Source: Bradyrhizobium sp. sGM-13
GTDB taxonomy: Bacteria; Pseudomonadota; Alphaproteobacteria; Rhizobiales; Xanthobacteraceae
Reading direction: 5' to 3'
Assembly (NCBI RefSeq): GCF_018398875.1
Contig: NZ_JAGWDK010000001.1
Location: 62,001 to 126,000 of the forward strand
DNA: 64,000 nucleotides
A program made the position numbers and the translations under genes. The notes under the pieces were generated by a model. The model was not told the origin of the DNA. It ran no database searches and saw only the letters and a list, made by a program, of their open reading frames with translations. Shown here one piece after another: positions 14,283-23,499 of the stretch (the stretch's first letter is position 1; each line of letters begins with the position of its first letter).

Positions 14283-14720
14283 ATGGCCTTGAAGGTTGAA
14301 CTCAAGCCGAACGAGCGGATTATCATCGGCGCCTGCGTGGTGACCAACACCGACCAGCGCGCGCGCCTGTTGATCGACGGCGACAGGATCCCGATTCTGC
14401 GCGAGAAAGACATCCTGACGCCCGAGACCGCCGATACGCCGGCCAAGCTGATCTATCTCTCAGTCCAACTGATGTATCTGTCGCCGGATCCGATGGCGCA
14501 TCACCCGACTTATTTCAACCTGGTGCGGGGCATCCTGAGCACCATGCCGAGCGCGTGGCCCTTCATAGAAGCCATCAACAATAACATCCTGAACGGCGAC
14601 CTGTATCACGCGCTGAAGGAATCAAAGAAGCTGATCGGCCACGAAGAAGAGCTGATCGCGGACGCGAAAAGCCTGCGAGCGGCCAACTCCGGCAGCCAAG
14701 CCGATCGCAAGTCGGCCTGA
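14283..14720 (+). CDS. flbT: Flagellin mRNA repressor FlbT
   Basis: FlbT binds the 5' leader of flagellin mRNA and promotes its decay when assembly is incomplete. The 145-residue protein has the family pattern: LKVELKPNERIIIGACVVTN, RARLLIDGDRIPILREKDIL, DTPAKLIYLSVQLMYLSPDP and ILNGDLYHALKESKKLIGHEEEL. ATG at 14283 follows GGCGACGGAGAACAGGC. It lies divergent to the flagellin array it probably controls. Confidence 0.96.
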   Translation: MALKVELKPNERIIIGACVVTNTDQRARLLIDGDRIPILREKDILTPETADTPAKLIYLSVQLMYLSPDPMAHHPTYFNLVRGILSTMPSAWPFIEAINNNILNGDLYHALKESKKLIGHEEELIADAKSLRAANSGSQADRKSA

Positions 14721-14747
14721 TCGGCGCCGGACAACACCACGACGACA

Positions 14748-14773
14748 AAAGGCCTCCGCAAGGAGGCCTTTTT
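14748..14773. terminator. Bidirectional terminator between flbT and flgL
   Basis: AAAGGCCTCC, loop GCAA, GGAGGCCTTTTT: a perfect 10-bp stem with A-run and T-run, placed between the convergent flbT and flgL genes. Confidence 0.9.
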
Positions 14774-14801
14774 GCGTATCGGAGTATTCAGCCGGCGATC
14801 A

Positions 14802-16295
14802 TCAGAGATATTTGGTCAGCGAGGTCTGGTAGAGCATCGAGGTGGTTTGGTACGAGGCCTGCAGGCTGGTCTGCAGTGCGAGAATCTTGGTCGCGACCTC
14901 GTCGTCGTTGATGCCCTCGATCGAATCCAGCATCGTCTGCGTGATTGCCTTGGTCTGGGCCTGGCGATCTTTGGCCGCCTTGATCGACGCCGCGGCGCCG
15001 GCAAAGTCGGCCTGGATGTCCTGAATCGACTGCGTCCCCGGCACATCAGCGAGATTCTGGGCAATGCGCTGGTTCAGCGCAGCGATCTGCGCGTTGGCAT
15101 TGGGATCGGTCACCGACGTCGTCACCGCGGCAAATACCGCGACGGTCTGCAGTTGCGAGCGCAGCGCCTGTTCGTCGGCGCGCGCGCCGTATTGCACTGT
15201 GATCGATTGGTCGATCTGCGCGACGGCGGTACCGCGCGCGGAATCCGTGCCAGTTTCGCCATTGTACCAACTGACAGTGTTCGCCGCCGTGCCCGCCACC
15301 AATGTTGTCGCAGCACCGAACGGTGTGGTGCCGACGCGCATCGGCGGCTGGTCGAAGAAATTGTCGCCGGCCGTCACCGCCGACGCCGCGACCAGCGCGC
15401 CATTGGCGAGCTTGCCGATCGAGGTATTGAGCGCGGCGTTGAGATTGGCAGCCGTCGCGGTCGGGTTGGCACCGATGGCGAAGCTGTTGGCCGGCAGCGG
15501 CGTCGCCGTCGAGGCCGTCAGAGTGATGTCCTCGGTGGTGCCATCCGGCAGATTGAAGGTGAACTTGACCTGTTCGCCCTCAGCCGGGTTGGTGGCGCCC
15601 AGGTCGACCGACATCGCCGCCGGCGTGCCGGCCGGCTGGGTGATCGTCGCGCCCGTCAGCGTCGAGGTGATCGCATTGAGCTTGAGGCCGAACTCGGACG
15701 GCGAAGCGTCCTCGGCGATCTGCACTGACGTCGCCGACGCCGCCGTCAGCACGACGCGGCCGAGGCCGAGGGTACCGACATCGGCCTGCTTGCGCTCCAG
15801 AATCAATTGCTTGAGCCCGGCCTGGGCGCCGTTGCCGTTCATGATCACGTCGGCGGCAGTCACCGGCGGCGTGTCGGTGGCACGGCCTGAGAACAGGTAG
15901 CGATCGCCCGACTTGGCGTTGAGCATGTCGACGGAATCGAAGAACCCGAGCGATGCGGTTTTCTGTCCCGCGGTCTGGCCGGTGTTGTCTATCTCGCTGA
16001 CCGCACTGACCGCGGCGCCCTTTACCGACGAACCGACGTCGACAAGCCGCTGCAGCGACAGATTTGCGACGCTGATCCGCGTGTTCAGGTTTACCGCGGT
16101 GTCGGCATAGCCGGCCAGGCCGCTGAGTTGCGAGCGCAAGCCGATGGCGAGGCTGCGGCCGCTGCCCTGCCCCGCATAGGTGTTGGAGATCTTGCCGCTC
16201 GCCAACTGCTGAGTCAGCGTGTCGAGCTGGCTGCGCAGATCGAGGATGCCTGAGCCGATGTATGATGTCCGTCCGCTGACGCCACTAATGGTCAT
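14802..16295 (-). CDS. flgL: Hook-filament junction protein FlgL
   Basis: A 497-residue member of the flagellin superfamily: MTISGVSGRTSYIGSGILDLRSQLDTLTQQLASGKIS at the N-terminus, D0/D1 helix ISVANLSLQRLVDVGSSVKG, a long variable centre, and a C-terminal helix IEGINDDEVATKILALQTSLQASYQTTSMLYQTSLTKYL, the classic FlgL ending. The IEGINDDEVATKI motif separates it from true flagellins. It is last in the flgE-flgK-flgL operon, starting 7 bases after flgK ends. It is longer than enterobacterial FlgL (about 317) because of its expanded centre. Confidence 0.95.
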   Translation of the reverse strand: MTISGVSGRTSYIGSGILDLRSQLDTLTQQLASGKISNTYAGQGSGRSLAIGLRSQLSGLAGYADTAVNLNTRISVANLSLQRLVDVGSSVKGAAVSAVSEIDNTGQTAGQKTASLGFFDSVDMLNAKSGDRYLFSGRATDTPPVTAADVIMNGNGAQAGLKQLILERKQADVGTLGLGRVVLTAASATSVQIAEDASPSEFGLKLNAITSTLTGATITQPAGTPAAMSVDLGATNPAEGEQVKFTFNLPDGTTEDITLTASTATPLPANSFAIGANPTATAANLNAALNTSIGKLANGALVAASAVTAGDNFFDQPPMRVGTTPFGAATTLVAGTAANTVSWYNGETGTDSARGTAVAQIDQSITVQYGARADEQALRSQLQTVAVFAAVTTSVTDPNANAQIAALNQRIAQNLADVPGTQSIQDIQADFAGAAASIKAAKDRQAQTKAITQTMLDSIEGINDDEVATKILALQTSLQASYQTTSMLYQTSLTKYL

Positions 16296-16302
16296 GACTG
16301 CC

Positions 16303-18174
16303 TCATATTGCCTGCATCAACGTTTTGTACATTTCATTCACCGTCGACATCACACGCGCATTGGCCGAATAGGAGTTCTGCAGCAACAGCAGATGCGCCA
16401 TCTCCTCGTCGATGTTAACGCCCGAGGTCGCTGACATCTTTTCCTGCAGCGTATTGAGCACCACGTCCTGCCCGTCGGCGAGTTGCGCTGCCGCGTCGGC
16501 GGCCGCACCCTGCGCGCTGGTGAACTGCTGCATGTAACTCAACAGCGTGCCTTTGAACGGCGCGCTGGCGCTGCCGACACCCGATGCCGGCGAGTATTGA
16601 AACGTTGCTGTGGTCAGCTGCGACAGGATGAAGTCGGAACGCGTCGTGTCGCCCGCGGCAGTCGAAGCGCTGTAGAGCACAAGCTTGGAGGGATCCGCAA
16701 CCAGCGCATTGTTGACGGCAAGACGTCCCGCCAGGCCCGTGATCTGCGAACCCGTCGCACTGATCGCGCCGGTGTAGGGTGAGCCGTTGTCGGTGAACAG
16801 CGAGAGCTCGGCGCTGCCATTTGTCAGGTTAGTCTGCGTCGTGGTGACCGAAGCTGCATTGACCGTCGAGAAGCCGGTATTGTTCAGCACCGTCAGCGTG
16901 GAGCCAGCGCCGGAGAACTGCAGGTTCGATCCACCCAGCGCTGTGTTCAGCTGCGCAATAACGGACGCCATGCCTCCCGAAAAATCCACGCCAACGACCT
17001 GATCGTTGGGATCGGCCGTCGCATCGTTTGACAGCGGCAGTACGCTGGCATCATCGACGCGCATGATCGAGAGTTGGCGCTGCGTGTTGGTCGCGGTGTC
17101 CGTGTAGGTGACATGGATGATGTTGCCGGCCTTCAGGTCGGCGACATTCAAATCAAATCCCGACTGCAGGCCGGACGTCACCGCGGTGCCCGCGGTGGTT
17201 TTGTCGGACAGCGCGCTGGACAGCGATGCCGCGAACTGGTCGAGCTGGTTCTGCGCCTCGACCAGCGACTTGTCGCGCAACTCCGTATAGGCGGCGATCT
17301 TGCCCGACTTGATGCCACCGGTGGCAGTCAGATCGATCGATCCACCATTGGCGAATGAGACGACGACCGAGCCCAGGTTGCTTTTCGACGGGTCGGAATT
17401 CCACAGCGTGTTGGGGCTGACCGTTCCCTGCGCATTGAACGAAAGCGTGGCGGCCTCGTTGCCGACGAGCTGCACGCCGGAGCTGGTGAAGACCGTAACC
17501 TGGTTGGAGCCGTTGGTGGTGACGCGAATGTCCATCAATTCGGACAATTGCGTGATGTACTGATCGCGCTGGTCGAGCAGAGCCGCCGTCGATGCGTCAG
17601 TCGAGGTGCCGCCGAGCGGATTGACCGCTATCTGGTTATTGATGATCGCGATCTGCGACATCAGGTTGTTGGCGGTGTTGACGGAATCGTTGATACCGTT
17701 TTCGGCAGCGCCGCGCAGCGTCTGAATGCCCTGCGTCATCGAATTGAGCTGGCTTGCCAGCACATTCGCCGCATTGATGACGCCGATTCGCGCCGACTGG
17801 CTATCGGCGCTGGTCGACAGCGCCTGCACCGCCGTGGTCAGCTTGTTGAAGGCATCCTCGAGCGTACCGACCGAACCCGGGTTGCCGTAGAGGCTCTGCA
17901 GTTGCTGCAGGAAGTTCGACCGCAACGAGGCGTAGCCCGCGCCGGAGGTTTCCGTGCGTAGCTGTGCCTGGATATACTGATCCAACTCGCGGTTGACGCC
18001 AACGGTCCGGACGTTGCTGCCATACGACCCGGAATCGACGGTGACCTGATTCAGCGTCTTGCGAACATAGCCGGGCGTTTCCGCGTTGGCGACATTCGAC
18101 GACACCAGCGACATCGCGGCCTGATTGGCGCGCAGCCCGGACATCGCAATGGAGAGTGCGTCGCTGAGACTCAT
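16303..18174 (-). CDS. flgK: Flagellar hook-associated protein FlgK
   Basis: The 623-residue protein starts MSLSDALSIAMSGLRANQAAMSLVSSNVANAETPGYVRKTLNQ, the rod/hook/HAP N-terminal motif with ANAETPGY, and ends with SGVNIDEEMAHLLLLQNSYSANARVMSTVNEMYKTLMQAI, the FlgK C-terminal motif. It forms the first junction zone between hook and filament. It lies 44 bases downstream of flgE and is presumably co-transcribed with it. Confidence 0.97.
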   Translation of the reverse strand: MSLSDALSIAMSGLRANQAAMSLVSSNVANAETPGYVRKTLNQVTVDSGSYGSNVRTVGVNRELDQYIQAQLRTETSGAGYASLRSNFLQQLQSLYGNPGSVGTLEDAFNKLTTAVQALSTSADSQSARIGVINAANVLASQLNSMTQGIQTLRGAAENGINDSVNTANNLMSQIAIINNQIAVNPLGGTSTDASTAALLDQRDQYITQLSELMDIRVTTNGSNQVTVFTSSGVQLVGNEAATLSFNAQGTVSPNTLWNSDPSKSNLGSVVVSFANGGSIDLTATGGIKSGKIAAYTELRDKSLVEAQNQLDQFAASLSSALSDKTTAGTAVTSGLQSGFDLNVADLKAGNIIHVTYTDTATNTQRQLSIMRVDDASVLPLSNDATADPNDQVVGVDFSGGMASVIAQLNTALGGSNLQFSGAGSTLTVLNNTGFSTVNAASVTTTQTNLTNGSAELSLFTDNGSPYTGAISATGSQITGLAGRLAVNNALVADPSKLVLYSASTAAGDTTRSDFILSQLTTATFQYSPASGVGSASAPFKGTLLSYMQQFTSAQGAAADAAAQLADGQDVVLNTLQEKMSATSGVNIDEEMAHLLLLQNSYSANARVMSTVNEMYKTLMQAI

Positions 18175-18218
18175 GACAAACTACCGCTCTCGAAAACCAC
18201 CACCGGATAACGCGCGAA

Positions 18219-20033
18219 CTACCGCATCACGTTCAGCAGGTCCTGGACCATCGTGTTCGCCGTCGTGATCACCTTGGTGTTGGCCGAATAGGCCTGCTGC
18301 GTGACGATCAGCTTGGTGAATTCGTCGGCGATGTCGGTGTTGGACGATTCCAGCGACGAGCCGGAAATGCTGCCGCCCTTGCCGAACAGGGCCTCGCCGG
18401 ATTCGTTGGTGACTTCGAACGCGCCGCCGTCGATGCGCTTCAGGAAGTCGGCGCCGTTGAAGGTCGCGACGCTGACTTCGGCGAGATCGATGTTGCGACC
18501 GTTGGAGTAGCTGCCGACCACGCGGCCGTCGTTGCTGACGGAGACGCTTTGGAGCTGGCCGGCCGCATAGCCGTCCTGCTGCAGCTGGTTGACCTGGGCG
18601 TTGCCGTTGGTGTCTGCGAACTGGGTCAGGCCGCCCGTTCCGAATGCCATGGTGACGTTGCCGAGCGTCACGCCGCTGACCGTGAGGTTGTTGAGCGTGA
18701 TCTGGCCTACCACCGGATTCATCTGGCCGTTCGGGCCAAAGGTGAAATCGGTGCCGACGTTCTGCCAGGCGACCGCGCTGCCGGTCGCACTCGGGTTAAC
18801 CTGATAAAACAGATTCCAGGTATCGACGTGGCCGAGGCCTAGGCTGGCTGAGTCGATCTTCGCCCAGCGCAACTGCATGCTGACCGGGGCGCCGTTGCCG
18901 TCATAGGCGGTCGCGGCGCCGCCGCTGATCGACTCGTCGAGGAAAGTCTGGTTGTCGCTGCCGATCACCACGCCGGTGCCTGCCGTGCCGCCGCCGCCGC
19001 GGAGCGCCGTCACCGTGCCGGTGAAGCCGAGCGCGCCGAACGCCGCGGCGTTCGAGCTCGACATCGTCAGATCGAACGATACCCCCGTATGGATCGTGAG
19101 CGCGCCCGACGCCACCGATGATGAAGGGGTCGACGACGGGGGGCCTGCGCCGGTGATGGAGTCGATCTTCGCCAGCAGGTCGGCGATGGTGTCGGTGACA
19201 TTGAGCTGGTTGCCGACGGCGCCCGCGGCGACGAAGGTCACAACGGTGCCGTTGACGGTGATGGTATCGCCGGCCGCGAAATTCGAAGCGATCGAGTTTG
19301 TGTTTGCGGCACCGGAGAGCGTTGTCGTCGGGCCTATCGCGGCCGGAATCGTCAGCTTGTTGTTCTGCGAAGTTCCGGTCCTGCTGCTGTCGGTGAATGG
19401 AGCCATCGGCGTTCCCAGAATTCTCGGATTGCTGGCGAAGTCGGCCGGACGCAGCAACTCCGATCCCGGCACCGATTTTTCGTGGTTGGCGGTCAGCGGA
19501 TAGCTCGCAAGGTTGGCGCGATAGTCGATCCTGGTCGTGGCCTGCGACGGTAGAAAGTCATTCTGGAATCGCAGAACCTCCGGCACGCTGCCGCTCGGAT
19601 TGCCCGTGGTCGGGTCGATCGGCACGCCCTGCAGAAAGTAGCCGGCGCCGTTGACGAGATAGCCGTTTTTGTCGAGCGAGAAGTCGCCGCGCCGCGTGTA
19701 GCGATCGACACCGTCGAATACCGGGTTGTTGTCGGAGAAGCTGCCGGGCTTCTGCACCGCAAAGAATCCGTCGCCGTTGATGGCCATGTAAGTCGATACC
19801 GCCGCCGACTGCACCGACCCTGCGATGGTGTTGGTGCTGCGCGAGCCGGCAGTGACGCTGCCCGCCAGCTGCGCGGTGTTACCGGTGTCGGGAATGATAT
19901 CCTTGAAACTGGTATCGATCCGCTTGAATGCAGTCGTTTGCGAGTTCGCGATGTTGCCAGAAATGTTTTCCAGGGCGTAGGAATTCGCCCGCAGACCCGC
20001 GACGGACGTGGTGAGAGCGCCGAAGATACCCAT
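18219..20033 (-). CDS. flgE: Flagellar hook protein FlgE
   Basis: A 604-residue hook protein. The N-terminus MGIFGALTTSVAGLRANSYALENISGNIANSQTTAFKRIDTSF and C-terminus LESSNTDIADEFTKLIVTQQAYSANTKVITTANTMVQDLLNVMR are the standard FlgE ends; LQSVSVSNDGRVVGSYSNGRNIDLAEV precedes the latter. It is longer than E. coli FlgE (about 400), as is usual in alphaproteobacteria with D2/D3 insertions. First gene of the operon, controlled by the sigma-54 promoter at 20107. Confidence 0.97.
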   Translation of the reverse strand: MGIFGALTTSVAGLRANSYALENISGNIANSQTTAFKRIDTSFKDIIPDTGNTAQLAGSVTAGSRSTNTIAGSVQSAAVSTYMAINGDGFFAVQKPGSFSDNNPVFDGVDRYTRRGDFSLDKNGYLVNGAGYFLQGVPIDPTTGNPSGSVPEVLRFQNDFLPSQATTRIDYRANLASYPLTANHEKSVPGSELLRPADFASNPRILGTPMAPFTDSSRTGTSQNNKLTIPAAIGPTTTLSGAANTNSIASNFAAGDTITVNGTVVTFVAAGAVGNQLNVTDTIADLLAKIDSITGAGPPSSTPSSSVASGALTIHTGVSFDLTMSSSNAAAFGALGFTGTVTALRGGGGTAGTGVVIGSDNQTFLDESISGGAATAYDGNGAPVSMQLRWAKIDSASLGLGHVDTWNLFYQVNPSATGSAVAWQNVGTDFTFGPNGQMNPVVGQITLNNLTVSGVTLGNVTMAFGTGGLTQFADTNGNAQVNQLQQDGYAAGQLQSVSVSNDGRVVGSYSNGRNIDLAEVSVATFNGADFLKRIDGGAFEVTNESGEALFGKGGSISGSSLESSNTDIADEFTKLIVTQQAYSANTKVITTANTMVQDLLNVMR

Positions 20034-20106
20034 GACATTTTCTCCAAATTCGATCCGGGCGGCTCGCCGTTCCTGGGAAACCGAGGCCGCGTCGGGAGAA
20101 CATGTC

Positions 20107-20121
20107 GCAAGCGTCGTGCCA
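20107..20121 (-). promoter_or_regulatory. Sigma-54 promoter of flgE-flgK-flgL
   Basis: The minus strand reads TGGCACGACGCTTGC, an exact match to the -24/-12 consensus TGGCAC-N5-TTGC, 73-88 bases upstream of the flgE ATG. In Caulobacter hook genes are sigma-54/FlbD dependent. Confidence 0.8.
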
Positions 20122-20154
20122 AACTATAAAACCAATAAAAATCAAAGCCTTAAC

Positions 20155-20182
20155 AAAAAAGCCCCGGTCCAAAGACCGGGGC
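20155..20182 (-). terminator. Terminator of msrB
   Basis: On the minus strand GCCCCGGTC-TTTG-GACCGGGGC followed by TTTTTTG: a 9-bp GC stem and T-run 40 bases after the msrB stop. It insulates msrB from flgE. Confidence 0.85.
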
Positions 20183-20221
20183 ACATTTGCCGGGCGGGGC
20201 AACAATTGCCGAGCGGTGCCG

Positions 20222-20722
20222 TTACGAAGCCTGTGGCCCGGCCGGGTGAAACACCAGCCCAAACCCGTCGATGCAATAGCGCAAGCCGGTCGGCTTCGGT
20301 CCGTCGTCGAAGACGTGACCCATATGCCCGCCGCAGCGGCGGCAGTGGACTTCCGTGCGCGCCATCCCGAACGTCGTGTCCTTGGTTTCGCCAAGGGCAT
20401 TGTCGAGCGGCTTCCAGAAGCTCGGCCAGCCGGTGCCGCTATCGTATTTGGTATCAGAGGAGAACAGCGGCAGGTCGCATCCGGCGCAGGCATAGATGCC
20501 CTTGCGTTTTTCTTTCAGGAGCGGGCTCGAGCCGGGCCGCTCGGTGCCGTGCTTGCGCAGGATTTCATACTGCTGCGGCGTGAGCTGGGCGCGCCATTCG
20601 GCGTCGGTCTTCTCCACCTCGAATTTCCCGGCGGCCTGCGCCGGCGTGGTGCGCAGCCAGCGGAAAGCGGCCAGGCCAAACAGGCCGGCTACGGATGCGA
20701 GCAGGATACGGCGGTCGAACAT
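20222..20722 (-). CDS. msrB: Exported peptide-methionine (R)-S-oxide reductase MsrB
   Basis: MsrB reduces methionine-R-sulfoxide in proteins. The 166-residue product has an N-terminal Tat-like signal ([19 protein letters not shown]... AQA) and then the complete MsrB domain: [22 protein letters not shown], zinc pair [32 protein letters not shown] with the second zinc pair, and catalytic Cys in GLRYCIDG. The usual RYCxNS is altered to RYCIDG. The signal sequence points to a periplasmic role in repairing oxidised envelope proteins. Its neighbours are flagellar and unrelated. Confidence 0.93.
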   Translation of the reverse strand: MFDRRILLASVAGLFGLAAFRWLRTTPAQAAGKFEVEKTDAEWRAQLTPQQYEILRKHGTERPGSSPLLKEKRKGIYACAGCDLPLFSSDTKYDSGTGWPSFWKPLDNALGETKDTTFGMARTEVHCRRCGGHMGHVFDDGPKPTGLRYCIDGFGLVFHPAGPQAS

Positions 20723-20785
20723 GGAATTCTCCGTGCGAGGCGGGCCTAACGGTTCGCCATCGAGTACGGCCCGGAAGCGCCGAAG

Positions 20786-22270
20786 TTACACCGATCCGTC
20801 CCGGATCTTCTCACTTTCCTGCGAGGGAACGTCCGGCATCCTGCCGTCGCGCGCCTCTGCCGGCCGTGGCGGCTGTGGACGCACGGGGCGCGGCGCGACC
20901 GGCGGACGGCGCGGCGGCCTGGTTCCCGCCTGCCGGTTGGCCTCTGCCAACCGCGCCTCGCGCACCCGTTCCCGAGCGCGGGCGCCTTCGCGGTAACGGG
21001 CCAGCGCGCCCGCCGCCGCGGAATGGCCCCGCCCCCACAGGCCGATCAAATGGCCGGCTACGCGGCCGGTGGTGCCGCCCGCCCATACCAGTTCGAATGG
21101 CGAGAACAGTTTCCAGCGGTCCTCACCCCACAGGATGCTGCGCGCGATGACCTGCCCGGCCATCGCCGAAGTGTTCAGCCCGTGGCGTCCGAAACCGCTG
21201 GCAACCCACAGCCCTTTGCGCAACTGCCCGATCTGCGGCATGCCGTGCACGGTCACCCCGACCGCGCCGCCGAACACGTCTGATATCGGGACTTTGCCGA
21301 GGCTTGGGAAGATGGTGGCAATACGGCGCTGAATGAGGGGGGCAAAGCGGCGCGGCCGCGCCTCCCAGGTGGTTTCCGGACTCGCCCACATCAGCCGGTC
21401 GCCGTCGACGATTCGGAAATGATCGATGCCGTCGCTGTCGGCCACCGAGCCACTGAAGGCGATCACCTCGCCGAGCCGTTCGCCGAGCGGCTCTGTCACG
21501 GCGGCATAGCGCCAGACCGGCAGCAGCGTCTCCGACAGGCGGCGTAACGGGGCGCCGAGATGAACGTTGCCGGCCAGCACGATATGAGAGGCGCGCAGCC
21601 GCGCCGACGGCGTCACGATGCGCTTGCGAATGCCCGACGGATCGATGCTGACGACCGGGGTATCTTCGAAAATGCGCGCGCCCGCCCGCCTTCCCTGCGC
21701 GGCAAGGCCATGGATGTATTTGCGGCCGTCGATCTGGAACGCGCGCGGATAGTAGATGCCGTGGAAATAGCGCGCCGTCCCGAGCTGATCGCGAACGCGA
21801 TCGACCTGCCATCCCTCGACTTCGGTCTCGAAATCCTCGCTCAGCGTCTGCAGCCGGCTGATCAGCGTCTCGCCGGCATCGACGTTGGAAACCTCAAGCG
21901 CGCCTTCAGTGAGCGCAATTCCCGGCATCGCCTCGTCGGTTGCGGCGGCGCGAACGTAATCGGCACCCTCCTTCGACAGTGCCCACAATTCGCGCGCGTC
22001 TTCGATGCCCACGCGCTCGATCAGGTCGCCGATCGGAAGACTGTAGCCCGGCATGACCGTACCGAGTTGATGGCCGGACGCGTTCCAGCCGACATGCCGT
22101 CCTTCGAGCACGGCCACGCTGGCGCCGCGTCGCGCGGCCTCCAGCGCTACCGTAAGACCGGCAAGTCCGGCTCCCACCACGCAAATGTCGACATCCAGGT
22201 CGAACGAAAGACGCGACCGAAAAGGGCCGTCGTCGGGGCCGTTGGTCGCACTTGAGAAAGTCTCGGGCAT
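20786..22270 (-). CDS. FAD-dependent oxidoreductase, DAO/PuuB-like
   Basis: The 494-residue protein has the DadA/PuuB-type dinucleotide motif DICVVGAGLAGLTVALEAARRGASVAVLE at about residues 28-56, then GWNASGHQLGTVMPG, as in gamma-glutamylputrescine oxidase-like enzymes, and a C-terminal FAD-contact region LWVASGFGRHGLNTSAMAGQVIA. The likely reaction is oxidation of an amine or amino acid with FAD. The last ~70 residues are an unusual Arg/Ala helix followed by a Pro/Arg-rich tail (RPPRRPPVAPRP...), absent from typical family members. The substrate is unknown. Confidence 0.85.
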   Translation of the reverse strand: MPETFSSATNGPDDGPFRSRLSFDLDVDICVVGAGLAGLTVALEAARRGASVAVLEGRHVGWNASGHQLGTVMPGYSLPIGDLIERVGIEDARELWALSKEGADYVRAAATDEAMPGIALTEGALEVSNVDAGETLISRLQTLSEDFETEVEGWQVDRVRDQLGTARYFHGIYYPRAFQIDGRKYIHGLAAQGRRAGARIFEDTPVVSIDPSGIRKRIVTPSARLRASHIVLAGNVHLGAPLRRLSETLLPVWRYAAVTEPLGERLGEVIAFSGSVADSDGIDHFRIVDGDRLMWASPETTWEARPRRFAPLIQRRIATIFPSLGKVPISDVFGGAVGVTVHGMPQIGQLRKGLWVASGFGRHGLNTSAMAGQVIARSILWGEDRWKLFSPFELVWAGGTTGRVAGHLIGLWGRGHSAAAGALARYREGARARERVREARLAEANRQAGTRPPRRPPVAPRPVRPQPPRPAEARDGRMPDVPSQESEKIRDGSV

Positions 22271-22364
22271 GGCGTTTCTTACGGCCGGCTGCAGCGCTTG
22301 TCACCTCGTCCCAGACATGAGCTTGTAGATTAGTCCAGACTAAGACCGAATCGAGATCGCGCCA

Positions 22365-22919
22365 ATGCGCCGTTTGATGCTGCTGCGTCACGCCAAGACT
22401 GAACACGACGCGCCTTCGGGCCATGACCACGACCGCCGACTCGACGAGCGCGGCCGGCGGGATGCCGTCGCTATCGGAACCTGGATCGGCCGGCATCCGC
22501 CTTTTCCCGACGCCGTTCTGGTTTCAACTGCGGTGCGGGCGCGGCAGACCTGGGAAATCGCGCGCGATGCAATAAAGGATGCAGTGCGGGAACGGCCGCC
22601 GAAGCCGCAGGTCGAACTGCTCGATGAACTCTACGGCGCCGAGCCGACGCAGCTACTGCGGATCATCCGCATGGCCGAGGTCACCGACCCCGCGCGCCTG
22701 ATGCTGGTCGGCCACAATCCCGGCATGCATGAGCTGGCGCTGATGCTCGCCGGCAGCGGCGACGCGGCGGCGAAGAAGGCGCTCGAGGACAATCTGCCGA
22801 CCGCGGGACTGGCGATCCTCGACTTTGCCACCGAGGACTGGAGCGAGGTGGCGTTCCGCCGCGGCAAGCTCGTGCGCTTCACCAGCCCGAAATTGCTGAA
22901 GCAGGCGCTGGACGATTGA
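22365..22919 (+). CDS. SixA-like phosphohistidine phosphatase
   Basis: A 184-residue histidine-phosphatase-superfamily protein. MRRLMLLRHAKTEHD contains the catalytic RHA at residues 8-10, RLDERGRRDAVAIG follows, VSTAVRARQTWEIA supplies the second Arg, and VGHNPGMHELALML the C-terminal His. Size and RHAKT signature match SixA, which dephosphorylates Hpt histidines. Divergent from the FAD oxidoreductase. Whether the Hpt protein at 37139 is a substrate cannot be told from the sequence. Confidence 0.88.
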   Translation: MRRLMLLRHAKTEHDAPSGHDHDRRLDERGRRDAVAIGTWIGRHPPFPDAVLVSTAVRARQTWEIARDAIKDAVRERPPKPQVELLDELYGAEPTQLLRIIRMAEVTDPARLMLVGHNPGMHELALMLAGSGDAAAKKALEDNLPTAGLAILDFATEDWSEVAFRRGKLVRFTSPKLLKQALDD

Positions 22920-22960
22920 GGCGCGCGGACATGGCTCTCCCGTGCTAAGCTCGCCAAGAT

Positions 22961-23052
22961 GCAGTTTTCGAGCGAATTAAGACAAGTTCGCGTAAAAGAA
23001 AGCGCGTCAAAACAAAGGGCTGGAGTCGGGTTCTGACAAATCAGAACGCGAC
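22961..23052. repeat. Degenerate dispersed intergenic palindromic element
   Basis: The stretch GCAGTTTTCGAGCGAA, then TTCGCGTAAAAGAAAGCGCG and TCAAAACAAAGGGC resembles the mosaic elements scattered between genes in Bradyrhizobium and other rhizobia (GCGAA..GG..CGGTTCGCGT.AAGAAAACGCGTCAAAACAA). It ends in a hairpin at 23025-23052: GTCG g GTTCTGA-CAAA-TCAGAAC g CGAC. Recognised from memory of such repeats; no second copy is seen in the window. Confidence 0.5.
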
Positions 23053-23073
23053 GGGCTGCAGCGGGAGGCTCAG

Positions 23074-23499
23074 ATGTTCAAGTCGATTCTCGTGCCGATC
23101 GATCTGGCTGATACCGATCTGGCCAAGCCCGCGATCGCGACCGCCGCAACGCTGTCGCAAACCTGGAGCGGCTCGGTACGATTGCTCAATGTGTTGCCGA
23201 TGACGCCGGTGATGCTGGCCGAATACGTGCCGGCCGATTTCGACGCCCAGCAGCGCGCGACCTCGGAGGAAGCGCTCGCGATCGTGGCGCAGGAATCCGG
23301 CATCGACGCGCCGCGCATTTCCACCGCCGTGCGGAAAGGCGGCATTTATCACGAGATCCTTGAAGAGGCGGCGACGGTCAAGGCCGACCTGATCGTGATG
23401 ACCTCGCACCGGCCGGCGATGCGGACCTATTTTCTCGGCTCCAACGCCGGCCATGTGGTGCGCTATGCCAAGTGCTCGGTGCTGGTGGTCCGCCATTAG
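23074..23499 (+). CDS. Universal stress protein, UspA family
   Basis: A 141-residue single Usp domain: MFKSILVPIDLADTDLAKPAI at the start, the amphipathic middle, and the C-terminal KADLIVMTSHRPAMRTYFLGSNAGHVVRYAKCSVLVVRH. The ATP-binding motif GxxG-x9-G(S/T) is only partly kept: SHRP replaces GxxG, but LGSN is present, so nucleotide binding is uncertain. GCGGGAGGCTCAG precedes the ATG. A hairpin-ended dispersed repeat lies directly upstream and would be part of the leader. Confidence 0.9.
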   Translation: MFKSILVPIDLADTDLAKPAIATAATLSQTWSGSVRLLNVLPMTPVMLAEYVPADFDAQQRATSEEALAIVAQESGIDAPRISTAVRKGGIYHEILEEAATVKADLIVMTSHRPAMRTYFLGSNAGHVVRYAKCSVLVVRH

